Part shown: one piece after another, positions 10,432 to 20,800 of the stretch
Layout of the letters: the number at the start of each line of letters is the position of its first letter
How positions within the stretch are numbered: the first letter of the stretch is position 1
Source: Bolinopsis microptera
Taxonomy: Eukaryota > Ctenophora > Tentaculata > Lobata > Bolinopsidae
Length of the DNA stretch: 64,000 nucleotides
Direction of reading: 5' to 3'
Assembly: GCF_026151205.1 (NCBI RefSeq)
Contig: NW_026971779.1
Location: 1-64,000, forward strand
Notes under the pieces: model-generated
Told to the model about the DNA's origin: nothing
Database searches by the model: none
Seen by the model: only the letters and a program-made list of their open reading frames with translations
Position numbers and translations under genes: made by a program

Positions 10432-10955
10432 TGTTGCCCCCTCCCCCCGCAAATTTTTTTGCTGCCCCAAAATTTGATTGGTCCTCTAAATAAAATTTGT
10501 TTTTTTTAAAGGTTGGGCCTTCTTTTTGCTGCCCCCTACAGCTTTTTGCCGCCCCTGTTGAAGCAAAAATGCCCCAAATATTTGTTCACTTCAACCGAAC
10601 ATTAAATTGGACAGAATAATACACATAATATTGAAATTCAGGAAAAAGCATTACATAACAGTGAATCTTGCGGCTAACCTAATTATGATTCATTTACCAA
10701 CGCTGCATATGCAGTAATGGGAGAGAGAGCGAGAAAAAGTGAGCAATTATATGTCACAATTGTGCTACAAAACCATCAATTTATCCACTTACCAGCGGCC
10801 AATTTTTTTAAAATTTGCCAATTGGCTTTGTCAGAGTTTTGTCGAAACTATACCAAAAAAATCACTCCCATAACTCTAATCTTTTCTTAATTAAGCCGCT
10901 TGGAAATTACACACGCACAGACAGACAGACATTCTGAGATTATTATTTAAGATTA
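10432..10955. repeat. Dispersed repeat, copy A
   Basis: Shares several diverged blocks in the same order with 14697–15120: a ctttttgc/ccccc segment with gaagcaaaaa and ccccaaatattt, a ccgaac … attggacag block, ccacttacca, a ttggctt…tcagagtttt block, and a cacacgcacagacagacag tail followed by gattatta. The shared tail suggests related transposable-element 3' ends. No coding potential was seen. Confidence 0.7.
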
Positions 10956-13127
10956 TATATATTGTCTTATTAGTATTACTGTTTATCTAAACTATATTTT
11001 AAACTTGAAGAAATCCCCCCGGCAACGAGGACATAAAACAACACTGAAAATCGACCAAAAACCGACCCTCTGGCGTGACCAATTGCAATTTCAGCTCGCA
11101 AATGGAGTTGAAACCTCGCGATATCTAGCAGGGTTGTAAAAAAGGATAGGAATAGGAGATAACATTCTTAGAATTTCGATTATCGCTTTAGATTTTCTAT
11201 AATTAACGTTGGAACTGAGGTAAATAAATAAATATAAATAAATAAATAAATAAAGTCAATTTTTACAGCACAGCAATATATATCTAAATATCAGATCCTC
11301 TGTAATCATAATGTATAAAAAAAGGAGCTTTTCTCTGTGCTGAAGGATGAATCAAGGCAGATCATGGTTCTGTTAGCAGGCCACCCTAGTTATGGACAAT
11401 ACATAAAATATATAAAATAATTAAATTATAATTTTAAAATTGTGTCAAGATTGAACTAAAACATAACTCAGGGTAAAATAGACGTATTCCCTTCGTCAAA
11501 TTAACTATTTACAATACTAAACTTAAACGAACTCCGGGTAAAATAAACGTAAAATGAACGTTAGAATAATGGCGTAATTTCATCAAAGGTTACCTGCATC
11601 ATTGCTTAACAACATCAAGAGATTGCATGTGCGCGAGCAAGAACAGATTAATAACGCGCGTTGCCATGCTTTATATTGATACATGATACGTCATAACTAG
11701 CTCACATTTACGCTCACGATATCACTATTCATAACTTTGGTTGTGATCGATATTTTTCGATGCGGTAGAAAGTATTGTACTTAGGGAATTTGAATACTTA
11801 CAATTTTTTCGTCATTGTCAAATAAAACCCATACTTTCTACAGTACAGACCTTAGAGCTAGATGATTAGGGATTAGAGAAATTTAAACATAAATAATCTT
11901 TTAAATTTCCTCAAACAAAGCTTTCAGCTGGCGGGTTTCTAGTTGAATTATGGTTTACTAACAATTAGATAAACCCACTATTCCCCCACACTGATATCCC
12001 GGCACTTTTTTGTAGATTTGCTATACAACAGACTCACGGGTCAGCATATCATCAAAATCATACACACTCTCCTTTTCTACTTTAAGTTTACATGCTATAA
12101 CTTAAAAATGAAGATCTTGCGGTTTAATGCATACTAAAGATACTAAGAACTAAAACTACAGATCCGAGCTCGTTATTGGAAAAAATTATTGTTTCGTCGA
12201 ATTTGTAATTTCCAAAATAGTTAAAACATTTTCTACTAACGGGTATATCAAATATGCCTTGGTGCTAGGTAGTGCGCCATCGACAGTGAGCCGCGCGTGC
12301 CGACTGTAGGATGGTTTTTTAGCGCTGATTTCGGCCAGCACAATTTTCTTCAAATAAATAGATATTGAGTATCCTTCCCGACCTCCGATTGCAACAAAAA
12401 TTGGTAAGCTTACTCATAGACTTACAAGGAAAGTGTCCGAAAAATTTAAAGCATATCCAACCATCAGACATTATGTTACAGCTAAAAGCAGCGTATTTTG
12501 CTCCATTTTGATCAATATATCAACTCCGATATCCACCAAATTTTTCGGACAGTTGTGAAAGCCCTATTGGAAGGTCGTCGCCAATTTCCAGAATGATCTC
12601 ATTTAAGGAACTGAAGATATATCCGAATAATACGACAAAAATGGTCAAATTTGGACGAATTTGGTCAAATTACGCGACTTTTACAGCTAATTTTGCTCCA
12701 AAAGCCGCGCATCATCAAATATGGCACTTAGGCAATACTCACTGATCTTTCCAAAAAGGTATGACAAATTTGGTATTGTGAAAATTCTCACAGTCTCTAG
12801 AAAACAGTGGTACAAAAAATTTTAAAATCCGAGCAAGTTTATTTTTATCGTGCACCCCCTATTGGTGCACTCTTGTGATTGACTAGATAGCAATTAACAA
12901 TTAAGTAGGTCCGGCAACCTTTCAATTACAAGTTCATTAACTGTACACCAAAAATTTCTTCAAGGTTCGAATTAAAAAGTTACTTAGATTGCTAGTTTCT
13001 ATCGCTTGGTTCCCTTCACATAGAAGGTACAACATCAAAAAGCTCAAAAAGAGCGCAAGTGGAAATTGTCGCACCAGAGTTCAAAATGTAGAATATATGT
13101 TCATTATGTTTTGTAGGTTAGTAACCT
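10956..13127. other. Gene-free AT-rich intergenic DNA
   Basis: Contains a TAAA/ATAAA microsatellite at 11221–11254. At 12431–12560 there is an imperfect inverted pair around gtccgaaaaattt and aaatttttcggac, and a 7-bp-stem hairpin at about 12850–12870 (gtgcacc … ggtgcac). These suggest decayed transposon sequence, but no element boundaries could be drawn and no gene was recognised. Confidence 0.5.
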
Positions 13128-14142
13128 ACCAAAACGCGCACTGAGTTGGACTCGTCGAGGGTATGTAGCTTGAAAAACGCCTTGCACTGAGATTGGTGAT
13201 CTAGATAACAAATAAGATAAGGCTCATTAGTGTATTAGAATCTTGCTCTGGGACAAAATTGTAAACACAATTAATTGCTTATGTTTGTTAGCTTTTTTAT
13301 TTTGAGGAGAAATTTTTAATTTTTTTCCAGAAGGCACGAGGCGCTATATTTATATTGTCTACGAAAGCACATTTAATTTGATACGTATAATATTGCCACA
13401 CGTTGTAGACCCGCCGCGCATGAGTACGCGGCTGTATCGTGGTAATTTCACCCCGATGCTAAGTGAAATTACAACAAGGGTCACAACATGATACAAATAT
13501 AAGCTAGTTTTATAACTTGCTTAGTTATTTTAATTTTAATTTTTTTAAATTAGACATGAAGAACTTCTGAGTCATCAACTTCTTTTTCGGGAACCCCTTC
13601 AAGGACATCGTCGAAGGGGAATACTACACCTTACATATATTGAAATTTAACGGGTGATACTCATAATACATTTGTTCCAAATTGATTCACATAGCCATGT
13701 GTATACGCGTACTGCGTGACGCGCTTGTTTCACTTGTATCACGTTGCGACCCCCACGGTCGTTTCACTATGGTCCTGACTATGCTCCTCACTTTATCGTC
13801 CTGACGATACCTATACCAGATACAGGGGAGCCGCGCACTTCGTGCGCGGCGGGTCATACAACGTATGACAAATATTCACGCAATTAATTACCTGGGGACC
13901 TCAGGCTATCATGTGTCATGTTCATAAACATAAAGAATAGAGATTAGGCGGAATGACAGGCTGAGCGCGGCCCAGTAAGCAATTAATTGTGCTTTTTACG
14001 GAGAAAGAAGTGAAACAGTAACATTTTTGAGCTTGTTATTTTCTTCCAAAATTAACGGGTGATACTCGTAAAATATTTGTTTCAAATATTAACAGGACCG
14101 TCGACGAGTCCAACTCGGCGCGCGTCCTGGTAGCTGGTTATA
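13125..14142. repeat. Fold-back-like block with diverged long inverted repeats
   Basis: The left end (13125–13167) contains cgcactgagttggactcgtc and the right end (14097–14142) contains the inverse, gacgagtccaactcggcg. Further in, gacccgccgcgca (about 13408) matches the inverse of tgcgcggcgggtc (about 13843), and cacaattaattgctta occurs inside both arms in opposite orientation. The pattern suggests an old ~1-kb element with arms of a few hundred bases and internal rearrangement. A perfect 9-bp-stem hairpin lies at 13830–13850. No reliable target duplication was found. Confidence 0.6.
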
Positions 14143-14696
14143 AACATACAATTCCAAAAGTATTCCAAGTAATTTATATAAATGATAAATGCATGTATTG
14201 ATTTTAAATACAATGCAATGCAAAATATTTGATATCAATTCATGAAGTTTGAACCAAGTAATTAAAACGCGTGCAATTTGAGGAGTGTACTGCTTTCTCG
14301 GGAAATATAAACCGCGCTTTTTCATAAATCAGAAATAATGTTTTTTACGTCAACTCAAAATTTAACCGCGGACGATGCAGCGCATGCAAAGCGACGACGT
14401 CAAACGTCCTAGTCCTCCAACTCTATAGTCAGTGTAATAAGGGACAAGCGCGAGCATTACCTGGGGACCTCAGCGCGGCCCAGTAAGCGCGAGCACAGTA
14501 ATTTTGTCTCTGATTTTGATAAATTTGGTACCAAAAGTTGCCTCTAAGTGTGAATAATGCAAATTCACCGTGTAGCACGATAACGTCGAGGTGTATGTGG
14601 GCCTCCTGTGTATTGCAAGAGTGTAAAAGGACGAAAAACAGGTAATTTCTTGCTTAAAATGCATATAGCTCCTAAAATATTAAATATTTTGACAGG
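14143..14696. other. Repeat-derived intergenic DNA
   Basis: Contains direct repeats of motifs from the preceding block: ttacctggggacctcag (about 13889 and 14459) and gcgcggcccagtaagc (about 13965 and 14472). No exon was recognised. Confidence 0.5.
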
Positions 14697-15120
14697 ACAA
14701 CTATTACCCCCCCCCCTAAGGCTTTTTGCGCCCCCCTGAAGCAAAAAAGGGTACCCCAAATATTTTTTTCGCGTCGACCGAACGCTCAATTGGACAGGGA
14801 GATACACAAACAAGACGTTTTTTCAGTGAAAGGGCCTAAAATTCAGGAAAATTGCGCCCCCCTTATACGGCACCCCCCCCCCCCCGCACAGTGGGGTCTG
14901 CGGGGCCCTAAGTTACGCCACTGAAAATGATCAATTAAACCACTTACCACCGATCGATTTTAAAAAACCTTTATAATTTGGCTTCATCAGAGTTTTCTCG
15001 GGCACTATACAGATAAAACCAGCCCCATAATTCTTACCGTTTTCTTGATTAAGCCTTTCGGAAATTTCCCACACACGCACAGACAGAGAGACAGACACGC
15101 ATCCTGGGATTATTAGTATT
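14697..15120. repeat. Dispersed repeat, copy B, with an embedded hAT-like end
   Basis: Diverged second copy of the repeat at 10432–10955. Inside it, 14903–14923 reads as the inverse of CAGTGGCGTAACTTAGGG, a terminus common to many hAT elements (family knowledge). The matching other end is absent, so this is a fragment. Confidence 0.65.
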
Positions 15121-15324
15121 GATGATGTACATATTATGCATACCTAAACCAAAAGTGTTGCGAATTGTTGATTGGTTGGAGTGTTAAAACATTTATTCTC
15201 ATTTTCTTTTATGATGACAATTATACGCTATCAAACCTCTTGAAATAGAGAAAAGATATTATTCTTTGACTTATTTATTGATACTAAATGCTTTTGCTTC
15301 AGTTTGTTTCTTTGCTTCAGGAGT

Positions 15325-16816
15325 ATGTACAATAGAAACAGAACCAACAGGGGTGAAAATCGTGTCATCAGATTTAAGTGTACACTTCAAAACACTATTA
15401 CTGATGTGTTACGCTCTAGAGGATGGCAGGAGGTTAAAGAAGAATCAGGTTTCCTGTCAATAACGATTTATTAAACTCTTCGAATTGTACATGTCATTCT
15501 AATTAAAATTATAATTAAATTTACACAGCAATACAATAAAAGTAATTGAAAGACGCTTCAAACTGCCATGCTGTGCAGGACATTCAAGTCATAAAATTGC
15601 TTCTTGTTTCCGTTTTTTCGTATAAGGTGTAAGTGATTTTGATATAAATAAATACTCTGCAGGTGACTGGGACTTTTATTGGGCCGATGTTGGCTGGATG
15701 AGGGAAGTGTTTGATCACTGTTACATGGAGGAGCACATGAGACTTAATCATTTTCGAAACCATTATGAGTTAACTCGAAAAAATCTCATGGCTAAAAACT
15801 TGAAGCGGCTTAGAAAACAAATAGAACGAGACAGTGGAAAAATTGAAGCAGCAAAATGCGACTTTTTCCCAACAACTTTTGAGTTACCAGCTGATTACCA
15901 TATTTTTGTTGAGGAATTCAAGCGTAGCCCAAATTCAACATGGATCATGAAACCTATAGCCAAATCACAGGGGAAAGGGATTTTCCTCTTTAGAAAGCTC
16001 AAGGATATCATGGAATGGAAAAAGGAAGATTCATGGAAGATAGACGGAACAAAGGATGACAGAGAGCCAGTTGAAAATTATGTTGTGCAGAGATATATTG
16101 ATAATCCATACCTTATTGGAGGAAGAAAGTTCGATATCAGGTGTTATGTATTGGTAACTTCTTATATGCCACTCAAAGTGTGGCTATATCGCAGTGGCTT
16201 TGGAAGAATGTCGAACACTAGATACTCCTTAGACAGTATTGAAGATACATTTGTTCACTTGACTAATGTGGCTATACAGAAAACTGCTCCGGACTATGAC
16301 CCAGAAAAAGGATGCAAGTGGTCTCTGATTCAACTTCGTATGTACCTCCTTGCAAAACATGGCCCTGAGGCTGTTGAAACTCTTTTCAGAGGTATGGATG
16401 ATATTTTCATCAAAAGCTTACAAAGTACACAGAAGATTATGATAAATGACAAACATTGCTTTGAACTGTATGGTTATGATATTCTAATTGATGAATCATT
16501 AAAACCATGGCTTTTGGAAATAAATGCATCACCCTCCCTGACGGCATCTAACCAGCAAGACTACGATCTAAAGTTCAAACTGCTACATGACGTTCTAACA
16601 GTAATAGATATGGAAGGTAAATTATCTGGTAAAGAGAAGCAAGTAGGAGGGTTTGATCTCATGTGGAATGATGGACCAGTTCACTGTGAGGATTTGAGCA
16701 TGGAAGGAGCACCCAACCCACCCTACACAACTAATACCATGTTAGGATGTTTCAACAACCGAGAGGAGAACTTGAAGAAGATGATGAGGAGTCATGGGTC
16801 GTCTAATAAAACTTGA
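15325..16816 (+). CDS. TTLL9: Tubulin tyrosine ligase-like protein TTLL9
   Basis: Two exons, 15325–15448 and 15663–16816, join in frame to give 425 residues, close to the vertebrate TTLL9 length of about 440. The start ATG is followed by a short basic stretch and then IRFK, as in vertebrate TTLL9. The large exon opens with GDWDFYW and [12 protein letters not shown], hallmarks of this subfamily. ATP-grasp features are visible: Lys138 and the GKG loop at 145–147, GGRKFDIR (194–201), Asp314, and the metal-binding pair Glu327/Asn329 in [22 protein letters not shown] near the end is also TTLL9-like. TTLL9 acts in cilia and flagella, where it is linked to tubulin polyglutamylation and waveform control. 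The donor of exon 1 (GTTTCC) is weak. Almost all the protein sits in one intronless exon, unlike the many-exon vertebrate gene. CPT1 follows on the same strand about 1 kb downstream. Confidence 0.92.
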
Positions 16817-17866
16817 TGTTGTTTTGATGATGTTTTAGGCTGGACCAAAACGTATTTATTAGTAATATCAGATTAACTTAATTTTATTTCACAACTATGT
16901 TATACTTATAATGTGGTGATTGGCGGTGCTGTGGTGTATTTTTATTCAGAAGATTTACCTTTTTGTTATAAATCAGTATGATCTCTTGGACCCCTTCTCC
17001 CTGAATCCTTTAAGCTTGAAGAGATTTCTCCAAATAAAACCCGTCCATCTACTATCTACACGCAACTTGGGCCTATCAGACCATAGGCGATCAGTGCAGA
17101 CTAGACCTACTTTTATTGTGATAATAGTACCTGACCCGTAATATGTGCTTTTAAATAATCAATTGCTACTACATACCTGAATTCTGAAAAATCTTTGACT
17201 CCAATTTTCAGACCACAACATTCAGAACCATGTTCCCTATAGCTTTGGGGAGTTTGAGATATGCTCTTATAATTTTAATAAAATTTAGGTACCATAGTCG
17301 TTTATATATTTAACTATAATTATATTTTCAAATGTACAGTGTATAATGTATAAATACTAATTTAATTATAAACACAGATGTAATGTATATAAATTATTTA
17401 AATCAGATTAAAAGTCGTTCGTAAATACAGCAGTTACATGAACTATATAATGCGAAGAGACGGTACATATCCAATATTATATATTATAGACTGGACTAAG
17501 TGCTTGTAATACATGTAAATGTACTACTTTATGAAGGTTGATCCTATTCGTTCCTGCAACATACATTGTATTATTATAATATGTACATATTTTATTTGTA
17601 GTTTGTCGTTTCAGTGGTATGATTTCAGAGCAGCAGGAAAGCTTTTTCTGTTGCGAGACAGTAGTCTCAAGTCACATTTGGAAATTCTCAACCTTGAATC
17701 TTGAACACATATCCTTACTAGAACTGGAATAATTTAAAGATGTAATCAAATCACGCATAATTAATTTAATTATCTAGAAACTTGTAATCTGAGGAATATT
17801 GTAATATTATAACCTTAATTAGCTGGTCAATATTGTAATATGTAACACTTAAACCAGTTTTTAGGA
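16817..17866. other. Intergenic region between TTLL9 and CPT1
   Basis: AT-rich 3' flank of TTLL9 and presumed promoter/5' leader region of CPT1. A candidate AATAAA for TTLL9 is at 17033–17038. No supported exon was seen. Confidence 0.5.
17033..17038 (+). promoter_or_regulatory. Candidate poly(A) signal of TTLL9
   Basis: AATAAA about 217 bp after the TTLL9 stop codon. Position is reasonable; no other support. Confidence 0.3.
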
Positions 17867-20800
17867 ATGGCCGAAGCCAGGCTTGCAGTAGCCTTTCAGG
17901 TCCAAGTAACAGATGAAGGTGAATTTAAAGTCCACTTGGACAGAAGAATACTTCATGACGTGTACAGATCCATTAAACGTGTAATCAAGAGGAAGATATT
18001 CAAGTCCCGTAATGCTGCCATACAGGTGAATAGTTGTTTTCAGTCTTCTGATTGGTAAGCGGCAGTCACGTGTCAACTTGAACCTCTTTTGAGCTACACC
18101 TGTAACCACATGATGTTTAGCAATTGAAGTAATATTGTGGTACTATCAAGCTAATAATACATATATTATATAGATTATAGGTATATTATAACAGGTTCCC
18201 ATTTCAGAGTGTATTTCCAGCAACCGGAATTTCGTGGAGTTTCTTCTTTGTGGTGTTTGGAGCGATGCAGATTTTAGGGGAGACTTCCGACACTGAGAGT
18301 GTTATTCAAGAAAAGATACCGCAGTGAGTTCAATCTTCTGTTTCATACATGATTCTTAGACATTAGACATTAGACAACCACGTGATCATAAAGATAGAAA
18401 TTAATCTTATTTAAATTTGAATATTAGATAAATATCAAATTCGTGTAGTTTTGCTGCCAAGTTAATTAATATGTTAAATTTACCGCGGTTATTAGCATAG
18501 TAATAAGTAAAGTAAGTCACAGTTGCCACTAGCTATCCTATTCAGTAGCCAGAACTAATTATGCACCTAAGAAATAACTCTCCATCTCAGTATAACAAGC
18601 GGAAATAACACTTGGCAATGTAATTACCTTACAAACAGCTACTGCATTATAATATGTCGTACAGTCATGTTGCTCTTAATGAAATGTTAGAGTCTGAATA
18701 ATAATATACAGCAGCTGTAGTAAACTTGTCAATACAATGAAACAAGGTTAATGTTAAAAGAAAATTTAGGATATTGTGTCCTTAATTATTCTGAACAATA
18801 AACTAGAGTAGTATTGCTGTCTGATAGGTAGTGTGGGCCGTGGGGGGCGGGGGCATAGTATTGTTTCAAAATTGTAAACATCACAATATTGCTTCACTTT
18901 AATTGGTTGCTAATTCACAATCTAAGATATCAATAACTTGACCGTTTTGACGGAAAAGTGCAATTTTAAATTTATTTCCACGTCCCCTGGTTCCCAAACA
19001 ACTGGAACATGTCCGCCCTATATAGAAGTGGAAATGTAGTATCACGTGATGTGCACGTGATGTACAGTGTGGTGGCCCTAACATGTTGGGCTCACCCCTC
19101 GGGTACTAGGATAAACATCACCACTAACATATTATGGTGATCGGAGCTAGTTCATCATGTTAATGAGCGGCACTAAGTGACCAACTTTAATCTAACTTAT
19201 TAAACAAGTCCAGGGTTTAATTAATTATAGTTGTAATAATAAATATGACCGTCAATTCATTAAGCGTCTGATCTCATTACTTATTGTAAACGTCCATCTA
19301 GCTCGATGGTTTGTTATTTTATTATATTTATATATTATATCTTCAGATTTGGCAGGTTAGACCCAGTTACCAGAACAATCCTGGTAACTCTAGTCAGTAC
19401 CACACTTCTCTGGCTGGTCTGGTCATTCTTCCTCCGCAACTTCCTCAAACTACTCCTCACTTACCAGGGTTGGATGTGGTCTCCTCATGGGTAAGTTTTA
19501 ACCTAAAACTTTAAAATTTATTCTTACTGGATTATTTTATTGAATCAGTCGCTAAATTATAATTCAGCTCATATTCAAATTAACAATTGATAGTATTCCA
19601 ATAATACTGGTAATGATAATTTTATTTCAATAATCATTCTTATGATATTAAATGTTTCTTAACAAAAACTGCTGTTTTTTGATGATTTTGAAACCCTCAG
19701 TTAATAAAACTAAACAGATGGATTACTTTTACAGCATGGTCCCCAAAGTTCAAATGTGTCAGAGTAGCAATGCATTATAAACGTTCACCTTAACTATCAA
19801 TCAAAAAAACATTATTCGTTCACAAAAACTCAAAAAATTAAATTACAAAAATATCTCTTTGTTCAAAGTTTGGGGACTATGGTATCCGTAGAACCATGAA
19901 TGATGGTTCTATGAAACATGGAGAATGATATTCTCCATGTTCAGTTTTTATCCAATCATTTGGCAGTGCGACAGTGACGACGAAGCCCACCTTCCTTGAT
20001 AAGCTAACCGAACCTTTGATATATCTCATGACGGGGAAGCGAACCCTGCCGTGGTAAATTACCAGACAAATGGCTGTCAGTCAATTGGACGCCAATTAGC
20101 TTTTAATTAGTTAATTAGACGCTAATTAGCTACACAGTTTGACCTCTGCGGGCAGAGACGAGCCGACAAGATGACGAACAAACTTTATACAATTAGACAC
20201 ACATAGAGACATAGTACTCACAGTTTACTCACGGTGTATATAATATACATGTTGAATACATGTTGTATACATGCTGTATACATCGTGTATACAAACTACT
20301 GAGTGTATACTGGATACCATGTAACAGTATATTAACTGTGGTTACTACAAGTATCATGCAGTGTATGGATAAAAACTTTATTTTTATTCCCTTAGAAAAG
20401 CTCATGTTGCTGAATGCTCTATTAGACTGCATATTAATAGATTCTTAACGTGATTCTTGTGAATGATCCTACCTCGCACTTAATTATCAATAACACTAAC
20501 ATTCTTAATGATCAACTCATATTGACGTCAGTGTCAGTCTGTTTCTTTATATTGATTAGTAAACTTTGTAAAATAAAGTAAAGCAGAAGTGCAAACCGTG
20601 CTTTGTTTCCCGACATCACGTGATAAGATCATAGTTTAGTTAGATATAATCACCTGTTATGTGTTCTCACTACTAATACTACTACTACTATTCTCACTGA
20701 TAAATGGAACACACTATCTTGACTAAATTATTCAAATGAGTCGCGTTCAAAACTTATGTAGTTGTCATAGAGTGAAATGTTATTTATTATTATTATTATA

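Noticed and set aside
14089-14325. 78-codon minus-strand frame
   Set aside because: It lies across the end of the fold-back block, has no splice signals or recognised motif, and its composition follows the AT-rich background.
15266-15463. 65-codon frame overlapping TTLL9 exon 1
   Set aside because: It is a shadow. The conserved IRFK…VLRSRGW reading is in another frame, beginning at the ATG at 15325 and joining the large exon in phase.
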